DNA of 11,708 nt from Bacteroidota bacterium (GTDB taxonomy: Bacteria > Bacteroidota > Bacteroidia > B-17B0 > Aurantibacillaceae). The first letter of the stretch is position 1, and each line of letters begins with the position of its first letter. The translations under genes and the position numbers were made by a program. The notes below the pieces were generated by a model. It was not told the origin of the DNA. It ran no database searches and was given only the letters and a program-made list of their open reading frames with translations. Positions 1 to 6,153 of the stretch are shown in pieces. Location of the stretch: positions 1 to 11,708 of the forward strand of contig JANYBY010000051.1 in assembly GCA_025360565.1 (NCBI GenBank). Reading direction: 5' to 3'.

Positions 1-1
1 T

Positions 2-880
2 AAAATAGCCACGCTCAGTCGCGGGTACAAACGCAAAACAAGCGGCTTTATTCTTGCCGGCGAAAACAGCACTGCAGATGATATTGGCGACGAACCTTTA
101 ATGTACAAAACCAAATACCCAATAAATGTGGCGGTTGATGCCAGTAGAGTGGGCGGTGTAAAAAAATTAATGGCATTAAGTAACGATGCGCCAAAAGTTG
201 TTTTGCTGGATGATGTTTTTCAACACCGCTCTATCAAATGCGGATTAAATATTGTGGTTAGCGATTACAGCAATTTGTTTTTTAAAGATACCATGCTTCC
301 GTCGGGCACCCTGCGCGAATACAAAAGTGGCATTAACCGTGCGGATATAATCATCGTAACAAAAGTGCCCGAAAGAACATCGCCTGTTGAGATCCGAAAT
401 ATTTTAAAAGATGTAAAAGCAAGAGCGCATCAGCAAGTTTTTTTTAATTATATAAAATACGGCGAGTTGTATTCCATTAGCAACGCCAATGATAAAATTG
501 ATACGCTGAACGATCTTTTCAGATACAGGATCATTTCTTTTGCGGGCATTGCTAACCCAACGCCCATGGTTGATTATTTAAAAGAATACGCCAGCGAAAT
601 AAGGCATTTGCCTTTTCACGATCATTACGATTATTCGCCCAAAGACCTAACGGATATTGAACGTTACTATAATAGTTTTGAGGGCGGAAATAAAATTTTG
701 GTCACAACCGAAAAAGATCTTATGCGTTTAAAAAATAATTCGGTTTGGAAAATTGCCGAGCGCATGAATATTTATATATTGCCGATTGAAGTTACGTTTA
801 AAGACAAAGAGCAAGAATTTAATAACGAAATATTAAAATATGTTAGAGCAAATAGAATTTACCACGAAAAGTATACGTGA
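2..880 (+). CDS. lpxK: Tetraacyldisaccharide 4'-kinase LpxK, 5' end missing
   Basis: LpxK phosphorylates the 4' position of the lipid A disaccharide precursor at the inner membrane, near the end of lipid A synthesis. The frame is open from the window edge, so the N-terminus, including the expected Walker A (P-loop), lies outside; about 292 residues remain. Family marks seen in order are LSRGY near fragment residues 5-9, a GDEP motif about 25 residues later, LLDDVFQHR (usually LDDGFQH; here Val replaces Gly), and LPSGTLRE followed by RADIIIVTK. The C-terminal part has the VTTEKD segment common to the family. The frame ends at TGA 878-880, 41 bases inside the next gene, so the two are almost certainly co-transcribed. 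The family assignment is firm; the only doubt is the missing N-terminus. Confidence 0.94.
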   Translation, partial: KIATLSRGYKRKTSGFILAGENSTADDIGDEPLMYKTKYPINVAVDASRVGGVKKLMALSNDAPKVVLLDDVFQHRSIKCGLNIVVSDYSNLFFKDTMLPSGTLREYKSGINRADIIIVTKVPERTSPVEIRNILKDVKARAHQQVFFNYIKYGELYSISNANDKIDTLNDLFRYRIISFAGIANPTPMVDYLKEYASEIRHLPFHDHYDYSPKDLTDIERYYNSFEGGNKILVTTEKDLMRLKNNSVWKIAERMNIYILPIEVTFKDKEQEFNNEILKYVRANRIYHEKYT

Positions 881-1655
881 AAAAACAAACAATGCCAATC
901 CGCAAGTGGGTATTATTTTAGGCACAGGCCTGGGTGGACTGGTAAAAGAAATAGCGGTTGAATTTACTTTGCCTTATGGTGAAATTCCAAACTTTCCGGT
1001 TAGTACGGTGCAAGGGCATAGCGGCAAATTAATTTTTGGAGAATTAGGCGGTAAAAAAGTGGTGGCCATGCAAGGGCGTTTTCATTTTTACGAAGGCTAC
1101 ACCATGCAACAAATAACTTTTCCGGTAAGGGTAATGAAAGCGCTTGGCGTAAAAACATTAATTGTAAGCAATGCAAGCGGCGGCATGAACCCGAATTTTG
1201 AAGTAGGGGAGTTAATGATCATTAACGACCACATAAATCTTTTTCCTACAAATCCTCTTATCGGAAAAAATATTGAATCGCTAGGCCCTCGTTTTCCGGA
1301 TATGAGTGAGAGTTATAAAAAAGAATACATTGCCCTGGCAAAAACAATAGCCAAAGAAAATAATATAAAGGTAAGCGAGGGTGTTTACGCGGGTCTCACA
1401 GGCCCTTGCTTTGAAACCCCTGCAGAGTACCGTTATTTTTGGCGCATGGGGGCTGATGTAGTGGGTATGAGTACCGTGCCTGAAGTAATAGTGGCCAAAC
1501 ACGCAGGCATGGATTGTTTTGGTATCAGCATAGTAACCGACCTTGGTGTGGAGGGCAAGGTGCAAACCGTTAGTCATGAAGAGGTACAACAGATAGCCAA
1601 AGAACAAGAACCAAAAATGAGTTTAATTGTAAGGGAACTGGTGAAGAGGATTTAG
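840..1655 (+). CDS. punA: Purine nucleoside phosphorylase (trimeric PNP/MTAP family)
   Basis: Catalyses phosphorolysis of purine (deoxy)nucleosides to free base and (deoxy)ribose-1-phosphate in the cytosolic salvage pathway. The 271-residue length is normal. Visible motifs: phosphate-binding GTGLGG (residues 28-33), MQGRFHFYEGY, SNASGGMNP, the base-site pair F191-E192 in GPCFETPAE (human F200/E201), GMSTVPE with M210 (human M219), and SHEEV with H246. D234 stands where the human enzyme has Asn243. The ATG at 840 lies inside lpxK. It is kept because the residues from MLEQIEFTT onward match the usual family N-terminus and no better start follows, giving a 41-base overlap. There is no Shine-Dalgarno sequence, so translation may be coupled to lpxK. 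The substrate range (6-oxo only, or also 6-amino purines) cannot be fixed from sequence. Confidence 0.94.
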   Translation: MLEQIEFTTKSIREKTNNANPQVGIILGTGLGGLVKEIAVEFTLPYGEIPNFPVSTVQGHSGKLIFGELGGKKVVAMQGRFHFYEGYTMQQITFPVRVMKALGVKTLIVSNASGGMNPNFEVGELMIINDHINLFPTNPLIGKNIESLGPRFPDMSESYKKEYIALAKTIAKENNIKVSEGVYAGLTGPCFETPAEYRYFWRMGADVVGMSTVPEVIVAKHAGMDCFGISIVTDLGVEGKVQTVSHEEVQQIAKEQEPKMSLIVRELVKRI

Positions 1656-1674
1656 ATGTTGGAGCAATGTGTTA

Positions 1675-1694
1675 GTTTGGATTTAAATCCAAAC
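1675..1694. terminator. Perfect 20-base palindrome between convergent genes, candidate bidirectional terminator
   Basis: GTTTGGATTTAAATCCAAAC is its own reverse complement. It lies in the 46-base gap between the convergent stop codons of the phosphorylase gene and the Rieske oxygenase gene, so an RNA hairpin would form in transcripts from either side. There is no long U-tract on either side, so intrinsic termination is plausible but unproven. A protein-binding site is the alternative. Confidence 0.45.
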
Positions 1695-1701
1695 CAGCGG
1701 A

Positions 1702-2784
1702 CTACCCAATAAACTCCGCTATCAAAGAATGAAAATGATGTGTGCCCTGTTCGCGGTTTGGAGAATAACGCCCGTGTTTATAAAAGCGGGAACGCACGCC
1801 TTTTTGAACGTTCTCAACAACTTCTTCATCTTCCATTTCAACCGAATCAAGATCGCCGCCCGCGCCGGTATTTAATTTACTTGCATCGCTCACGTAAATT
1901 AAAAATGAAATTTTTGTTTCGCTTACACTTATTGGTTTTACTAAATTTACCGAAACGCCCCAGGGATAAAAATTCAGCATCACATTGGGGAAGGCCCAAA
2001 AATAATATCCCGCAATATTTTTTCCGTAGTCGGGCGAAGTTTTTGGCAGATCAAAACAGGCATCGCCCTCTTTGGCAATACCAATTTGTAAATTTGAGTA
2101 ACGAAATAGTTCAGTAGTATAAAAACTAAAATCAAGCACATCGTTTAAACCGGGGTGTACAAATGGAATATGAAAGCCCTCCAGATAATTTTCGCAATAC
2201 AAAGCCCAGTTGGCTTTTACGGTATAATCTTTAGAACGTGTTGTGTCTAAAACCAATTTATCTATTGGGAACCAGCTCATGCGTTTTTGAATTTCTCCGT
2301 AAACAGCTTCTGCGGGGATTTTTGGATCTAAACTTGTGAATAAAAATTTCCCCCACTTAAATAAAGTGAGCGGATGCAAATTATCGGCTTCCGTCGGAAA
2401 ATCTTCTACTTCTTTAAATTCCGGCATAGAAACAAATTTACCATCCAGCGAAAAGCGCCTGCCATGATATTTGCAAACAAGATTTTGAAGTTTACAAGAT
2501 TCCTTTACCAATAAATTTCCACGGTGCGTGCAAACATTACTCATGCAATGTAAATTATTTTCTTTGTCCTTTGTAATAACAAGTGGCTCATTTAAATAGT
2601 TTTCCAACAAAATAAAAGGCCAAGCAGAGCCTGCCTCTTTTACTTTATCTGCATCGCCAATAAATTGCCAGGATGGCGCGAATATTTTTTCTTTAGATAA
2701 TTCAAAATATTTTTCGCTTGTATAAAAGGCGGTATCAATTGTTTTAGCTTTTGCAATATTGGGGTTAATAGAAAGATCTGTCAT
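1702..2784 (-). CDS. Rieske non-heme iron oxygenase, alpha-subunit type
   Basis: A 360-residue oxygenase of the aromatic-ring-hydroxylating / choline- and carnitine-monooxygenase superfamily. The N-terminal Rieske [2Fe-2S] domain carries C85-x-H87 (CTHRG) and C104-xx-H107 (CKYHG). The C-terminal SRPBCC catalytic domain has the mononuclear iron motif NYLEGFHIPFVH with H205 and H210. Glu202 takes the place of the bridging Asp of naphthalene dioxygenase, a change common in this branch. D319 in an acidic stretch is a possible third ligand. The C-terminus (RYSPNREQG...HHFH) fits the family. No reductase, ferredoxin or beta subunit is encoded nearby, so electrons must come from elsewhere. The ATG at 2784 is well placed behind a candidate promoter. 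Substrate unknown: a quaternary amine or an aromatic acid are both possible. Confidence 0.9.
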   Translation of the reverse strand: MTDLSINPNIAKAKTIDTAFYTSEKYFELSKEKIFAPSWQFIGDADKVKEAGSAWPFILLENYLNEPLVITKDKENNLHCMSNVCTHRGNLLVKESCKLQNLVCKYHGRRFSLDGKFVSMPEFKEVEDFPTEADNLHPLTLFKWGKFLFTSLDPKIPAEAVYGEIQKRMSWFPIDKLVLDTTRSKDYTVKANWALYCENYLEGFHIPFVHPGLNDVLDFSFYTTELFRYSNLQIGIAKEGDACFDLPKTSPDYGKNIAGYYFWAFPNVMLNFYPWGVSVNLVKPISVSETKISFLIYVSDASKLNTGAGGDLDSVEMEDEEVVENVQKGVRSRFYKHGRYSPNREQGTHHFHSLIAEFIG

Positions 2785-2790
2785 TTAAGT

Positions 2791-2821
2791 TAAAGATAAA
2801 ACATTTTACAGGGAAATGCAA
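2791..2821 (-). promoter_or_regulatory. Candidate Bacteroidota promoter of the Rieske oxygenase gene
   Basis: On the minus strand a TTG (-33 type, 2821-2819) is followed after 20 bases by TATCTTTA (2798-2791), one base off the TAnnTTTG -7 consensus. Only six bases then separate the box from the ATG at 2784, so the mRNA would be nearly leaderless. This is the only box in the window where a plausible -33 element is also seen. Confidence 0.45.
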
Positions 2822-2876
2822 CTCAAAACAAATTAGGTGGCAGGCAGGCGCCCGACGTGACGGATTTGATAAAAAC

Positions 2877-3359
2877 TCACTCCCTAAAATAAAATTTATT
2901 CTCCAAAAAATATTCCGAATCGCCCTTTGTTTTAAAACGAAAAAGAATGTTGTTTTTTTCTTCGTTCGAAACGCCGTTTATTAAACATTTAAATTCGTAT
3001 GCAACGGTAACAGTATTTTTATTTTTAATTCTTTTCTCAAGCGGAACGCCCGCAATTACTTTTTCAAAAAAACATTCGTAAGTAATTCCTTTAATGTAAT
3101 GGAATTTAAAAACACTGTCATTAGCGGTTTTTAAGAGTTGTCCGTTTTCAACATCAATAATTAAACGGTCGCGGAGTTTTCCTTTAACGATCAGGTAAAA
3201 CGCATTTCCTTTTGTTTGAGAAAGAGTATCTGTTGAGTTTCCTTTTTGAAAAAAATAAAAACTATCATCGGTTTTTTTAACCCGGATAATTTGCGGGGCT
3301 TGAGAATAAAAAGTATTTAAATGAAAGATCGCGATCAGGAATAAAATAAAGCGATTCAT
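2877..3359 (-). CDS. Small secreted protein of unknown function
   Basis: I do not recognise this family. The 160-residue product begins with a clear signal peptide: basic n-region MNR, hydrophobic core FILFLIAIFHL, and probable cleavage around the Ser-Gln-Ala at 19-21 (FYSQAP). The mature part of about 140 residues is rich in Lys, Phe and alternating hydrophobic residues, suggesting a mostly beta-strand periplasmic or surface protein. No lipobox, second membrane segment or C-terminal sorting domain is visible. It lies 101 bases downstream of tatA and 92 bases upstream of the Rieske gene on the same strand, with no clear promoter of its own. The signal peptide and coding-like composition make it a real gene; its role is open. 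Confidence 0.75.
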   Translation of the reverse strand: MNRFILFLIAIFHLNTFYSQAPQIIRVKKTDDSFYFFQKGNSTDTLSQTKGNAFYLIVKGKLRDRLIIDVENGQLLKTANDSVFKFHYIKGITYECFFEKVIAGVPLEKRIKNKNTVTVAYEFKCLINGVSNEEKNNILFRFKTKGDSEYFLENKFYFRE

Positions 3360-3459
3360 AATGTTATAATACTATTTTGCGAACAGGATACAAAAAGGCG
3401 CTATCGGTTTTGCATCTCTTAGGTCCTGCGTCTTGCCTTCATTTAATGTGATCCCGGAT

Positions 3460-3708
3460 TCACTCCTTATCAATTTCTTTTTTTACTTCCTGAATGTGTT
3501 CGGTAATTTGTTCGGTCATTCCACCGGTACTTTCCATAATATCTTTTTGTACGCCGCTGGTGGCATCTTTAAATTCGCGCACGGCTTTGCCCATGGTTCG
3601 CGCAATGTTTGGAACACCTTTGGCACCAAATAATAAGAGTATAACAAAAAGTATTAAAACTATTTCGCCCCCGCCTAAATTTAAAAATAATGTAAACTGA
3701 CTGCACAT
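3460..3708 (-). CDS. tatA: Twin-arginine translocase subunit TatA/TatE
   Basis: TatA oligomerises in the inner membrane to form the passage through which the Tat system exports folded proteins. The 82-residue product has the canonical architecture: a short N-terminus with GGGEI, one membrane helix (about residues 14-27), the FGAKGVP hinge, and the amphipathic helix IARTMGKAVREFKDA, then a charged coiled-coil-like tail. The ATG at 3708 is one base after the stop of the upstream 36-residue gene. That gene's last codons form AGGGGAGG, a strong Shine-Dalgarno sequence by Bacteroidota standards, about ten bases before the ATG. No tatC is in the window. The family call is secure; TatA versus TatE/TatB-like use in this organism is not decided by sequence alone. 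Confidence 0.92.
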   Translation of the reverse strand: MCSQFTLFLNLGGGEIVLILFVILLLFGAKGVPNIARTMGKAVREFKDATSGVQKDIMESTGGMTEQITEHIQEVKKEIDKE

Positions 3709-3709
3709 G

Positions 3710-3820
3710 TTATTTTTTTCCTCCCCTCATAAATTTAAACACTACAACAATGCCTGTGACAAAAATAATAGCGATAAACGCTATTATCGTATATTCCGGC
3801 ATTCCTACTTCATTTTGCAT
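3710..3820 (-). CDS. 36-residue single-span membrane microprotein upstream of tatA
   Basis: A short complete frame: ATG 3820-3818, stop TAA 3712-3710, 36 residues. It reads MQNEVGMPEYTIIAFIAI at the N-terminus, continues with hydrophobic residues to about residue 28, and ends in a basic FKFMRGGKK tail. This predicts one membrane helix with the basic C-terminus inside. The start is preceded by TAACTTTG four bases upstream, a perfect -7 box. Its stop is one base before the tatA start and its last codons supply the tatA ribosome-binding site, so the pair should be translationally coupled. It fills the gap between the AstE-like gene (13 bases away) and tatA. Coding status is inferred from composition and spacing; function is unknown, perhaps an accessory of the Tat pore or a leader frame for tatA. 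Confidence 0.6.
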   Translation of the reverse strand: MQNEVGMPEYTIIAFIAIIFVTGIVVVFKFMRGGKK

Positions 3821-3824
3821 ATTA

Positions 3825-3832
3825 CAAAGTTA
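3825..3832 (-). promoter_or_regulatory. -7 element TAACTTTG for the microprotein-tatA pair
   Basis: TAACTTTG fits the Bacteroidota -7 consensus TAnnTTTG exactly and ends four bases before the ATG at 3820. The 3' half overlaps nothing coding; the 5' edge touches the gap after the AstE-like stop codon. Only a poor -33 match (TTTA, about 19 bases upstream) is seen. If active, it allows tatA to be expressed apart from the rim cluster. Confidence 0.45.
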
Positions 3833-3833
3833 A

Positions 3834-4778
3834 TTATTCTCTTTCAATTCCTAAATGAATTAAGGCATCGCCTTCATTTACAACAGGCTGGTTATTTATA
3901 CCCACAATATAACCGTCAATCGTACTGATGATCTTATTTTCAACGTCTCCGAAAGGATTGCAAATTACGCCCAACAGATCGCCCTTTAAAACAAAGGCGC
4001 CGTTACTGGCGTTCATATGAAAAAGCCCGCTGCTGTTCGCCCTGATCCACGTATCTTTTTTAATTTTTACTGTTGTATTGTCGGGTAATTCTGCGTCCAC
4101 CATGCCGTAGGCGTGCATTATTCTTAAACAGCCGTTCACCCCTTCGTTAATTGCGAGGTAATCAAAACGCATACTTTCTCCGCCTTCGTAAACCAAAATG
4201 GGCTTATTTTTTTTAGCAGCCTCGTGCCTAAAAGTTCCTTCGCGGTAATGACTATCGATAATAATGGGCGCCGCGAATTTTTCGGCAAGCGCTAAATTCT
4301 CCGGAAAATCAAACACACAACGCAACTGCGGATAATTATTGATCTTTGCGCCGCCGGTATGAAAGTCAACACCAAAATCAATTATGGGAACAATGTGTTT
4401 TATCAAGTCGTATGCAATTCTGCTTCCAAGTGAACCGTGCTTTGTTCCGGGGAAACACCGGTTTAAGTCGCGCCCATCTGGCAGATCGCGGCTGCCGTAT
4501 AAAAACGAAACAATGTTAATTACCGGAATGGCAATTAAGGTTCCGCATTTTAATTTTTTTACTTCTTCGCGGGAAATAAGTTTGCGTACAATTTCAATAC
4601 CATTGGTTTCTTCGCCGTGCATACCGGCGCTGAATAAAATAGTGGGGCCTTTCTTTTTTGAACGGATAACATGTACCGGAATTTCGATATTTGTTTTTGT
4701 GTGCAACTCGTAAGAGTTTAAAACAACTGTTTTACTTTCTCCCGGCGCAATGGTTTGTTTGTTAATGGTTATACTCAC
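3834..4778 (-). CDS. Succinylglutamate desuccinylase/aspartoacylase-family zinc enzyme (AstE/AspA-like)
   Basis: An M14-related zinc carboxypeptidase or deacylase of 314 residues. Zinc ligands are H54 and E57 (GMHGEE) and H140 (DFHTG). DGRDLNRCFPG (residues 101-111) supplies the Asn-Arg carboxylate-binding pair, and E198 in VYEGGE is the likely general base. Residues from about 230 form the C-terminal beta domain, with the repeated GLF..G and GDLLG turns common to the family. The GTG at 4778 is five bases after the rimK stop, and the last rimK codons (GGAGAA) may act as a weak ribosome-binding site. True AstE (arginine catabolism) is unlikely because no other ast gene is present. The position behind rimB-rimK suggests removal of an N-acyl, glutamyl or aspartyl group from the ligase product; this is inference. 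Confidence 0.85.
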   Translation of the reverse strand: MSITINKQTIAPGESKTVVLNSYELHTKTNIEIPVHVIRSKKKGPTILFSAGMHGEETNGIEIVRKLISREEVKKLKCGTLIAIPVINIVSFLYGSRDLPDGRDLNRCFPGTKHGSLGSRIAYDLIKHIVPIIDFGVDFHTGGAKINNYPQLRCVFDFPENLALAEKFAAPIIIDSHYREGTFRHEAAKKNKPILVYEGGESMRFDYLAINEGVNGCLRIMHAYGMVDAELPDNTTVKIKKDTWIRANSSGLFHMNASNGAFVLKGDLLGVICNPFGDVENKIISTIDGYIVGINNQPVVNEGDALIHLGIERE

Positions 4779-4783
4779 AATAG

Positions 4784-5680
4784 TTATTCTCCGGGTTTAT
4801 TAAATTCATTCCGTTCAACATATTCAATTATTTTAGCGGCAATATCAATGCCTGTTGCGCCTTCAATGCCTTCGAGCCCTGGCGAGGAGTTAACTTCCAT
4901 TACTAACGGTCCGCGGTTTGACTGTAACAAGTCAACACCCGCGATCCCGAGCCCTAATTTTTTTACAGCTTTTAGGGCGGTACCGCGTTCTTCGTTACTC
5001 AACTGAATAACTTTTGCCGAACCTCCGCGATGTAAATTACTTCTAAATTCGCCTTCCTTAGCTTGTCGTTTCATGGCGCCTATTATCTGCCCATCAACAA
5101 TGAACACGCGCAGATCGGCGCCCTTAGATTCCTGAATAAATTCCTGAACAAGCATGTTCGCGTTTAATTTTAAAAATGCTTCCACCACGCTTTTGGCGGC
5201 TTTTTCGTTCTCTGCTAAAATAACCCCAATGCCCTGCGTACCTTCTAAAAGTTTAATCACACAAGGCGCACCGCCAATGGCTTCAATAACGCTGTTAATA
5301 TCCTGCTCTTTTGGCGATGATGCAAAAGCCGTTTTCGGAATTCCTAAACCGGCGCGCGCCAAAATTTGCAAACTGCGCAATTTATCGCGCGAGCGTACGA
5401 GGGCTTGTGATTCAACCGCTGTAAAGATCTTCATCATTTCGAATTGGCGAACAACAGCGCTCCCGTAAAAAGTGGCGCTCGCACCTATGCGGGGCACAAC
5501 GGCGTTAATACCGGTTACTTCTTTCCCGCCGAGATAAATATGCGGACGCCCCTGTTCAATCACCAATACACACTTCATGTGATCGAGTACTAGCATTTCG
5601 TGCCCTCGTTTTTCACCGGCTTCAACAATGCGGGCGGTAGAGTATAAATTTTTGTTGCGTGATAATACTGCTATCTTCAT
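4784..5680 (-). CDS. rimK: RimK, ATP-grasp alpha-L-glutamate ligase
   Basis: In E. coli RimK adds glutamate residues to the C-terminus of ribosomal protein S6 and can make poly-glutamate. This 298-residue protein matches RimK over its full length: MKIAVLSRN start, PRIGASATFYG, RSRDKLRSLQ, GGAPCVIKLLEGTQGIGV (ATP-grasp loop), AKEGEFRSNLHRGG, and the metal-binding set D250, E262 and N264 in MEVNSSPGLEG, equivalent to D248, E260 and N262 of the E. coli enzyme. No domain is missing. Its start lies ten bases after the rimB stop and its stop five bases before the AstE-like start, so the three are surely co-transcribed. The target may be S6 or another protein or small molecule; whether this organism's S6 has a suitable C-terminus cannot be seen here. 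Confidence 0.94.
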   Translation of the reverse strand: MKIAVLSRNKNLYSTARIVEAGEKRGHEMLVLDHMKCVLVIEQGRPHIYLGGKEVTGINAVVPRIGASATFYGSAVVRQFEMMKIFTAVESQALVRSRDKLRSLQILARAGLGIPKTAFASSPKEQDINSVIEAIGGAPCVIKLLEGTQGIGVILAENEKAAKSVVEAFLKLNANMLVQEFIQESKGADLRVFIVDGQIIGAMKRQAKEGEFRSNLHRGGSAKVIQLSNEERGTALKAVKKLGLGIAGVDLLQSNRGPLVMEVNSSPGLEGIEGATGIDIAAKIIEYVERNEFNKPGE

Positions 5681-5690
5681 AATTAATTTT

Positions 5691-6143
5691 TTATTTTAAT
5701 AATAGATCTTTTACCGCTATATCAATTTTTTGCCCGCCAACATGCAGCTGTTTCACATCAATTAAAAATTTTCCTTTTAAAGGTTTTCGGCCAATCAGCA
5801 CCGTATAACGCATGCTGTCTCGGTTGGAAAGGGACAAGCTCACATGAATATTTTTTTTGCCAATTTTTAAAAGCGTTCGTATAAGATAGCGCTCTTCCAT
5901 TTCGCCAAAAGAATTTTTTATTTTTTTTGTTGTGAATTCGTAAAAAGTGTATTCTTTTTTGAGACCGGAATCTGTATTTAAAGCGATGGTAAAATACAGT
6001 ACAGCTTTTCCCGAAATTTGTTTTACAGAAATATTTTCGCAATGAATGGAAGAGGTATAGGCGCCCGTATCAATTTTCGCTTCCACGTTTGATAATTCCA
6101 GTAATGGAAAATCCACGTATTCACGCCTTCCTATTAAACGCAT
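5691..6143 (-). CDS. rimB: RimB-type retropepsin-like protease (DUF785 / 'ATP-dependent zinc protease' family)
   Basis: A 150-residue protein of the family encoded beside rimK in Pseudomonas (rimABK), where it counteracts or tunes RimK modification. Family marks: N-terminal LIGRREYVDFP, the aspartic-protease triad motif D25-T26-G27-A28 in AKIDTGAYTSSIHC, and the C-terminal TVLIGRKPLKGKFLID block (residues 114-129). Despite older names it has no obvious zinc motif; the retropepsin-like DTGA suggests an aspartic mechanism. I chose ATG 6143 because the residues from MRLIGRRE onward match the family and it begins ten bases after the oxidoreductase stop. A GTG at 6164 would add seven residues and overlap that gene by 11 bases. 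The inferred job is trimming or removing the tail added by RimK, encoded immediately downstream. Confidence 0.88.
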   Translation of the reverse strand: MRLIGRREYVDFPLLELSNVEAKIDTGAYTSSIHCENISVKQISGKAVLYFTIALNTDSGLKKEYTFYEFTTKKIKNSFGEMEERYLIRTLLKIGKKNIHVSLSLSNRDSMRYTVLIGRKPLKGKFLIDVKQLHVGGQKIDIAVKDLLLK

Positions 6144-6153
6144 AATATGTTTT

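Noticed and set aside
1281..1607. Minus-strand open frame of 108 codons inside the phosphorylase gene
   Set aside because: The phosphorylase frame carries all family motifs here; the reverse frame has no recognisable features and is a shadow of its codon use.
1656..1712. 18-codon frame beginning ATGTTGGAGCAA directly after the phosphorylase stop, echoing that gene's own start (ATGTTAGAGCAA)
   Set aside because: Too short, runs through the palindrome and into the convergent gene, with no domain or hydrophobic character; the similarity over 12 bases is probably chance.
1740..2117. Plus-strand open frame of 125 codons opposite the Rieske oxygenase
   Set aside because: Rich in Arg and Pro with no motif, lying wholly opposite the conserved SRPBCC domain; an antisense shadow.
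3360..3459. Gap downstream of tatA searched for a small gene or terminator
   Set aside because: Only frames under eight codons exist, and the small inverted repeat at the tatA stop (GTGA...TCAC) is too weak and lacks a U-tract.
3834..4778. Reading the AstE-like gene as true arginine-succinyltransferase pathway astE
   Set aside because: No astA, astB, astC or astD is nearby and the context is rimK-rimB, so only the family-level name is supported.
5758..6042. Second minus-strand frame of 94 codons inside rimB
   Set aside because: Out of frame with the DTGA and GRKPLKGKF motifs and of random Lys/Phe-rich composition.
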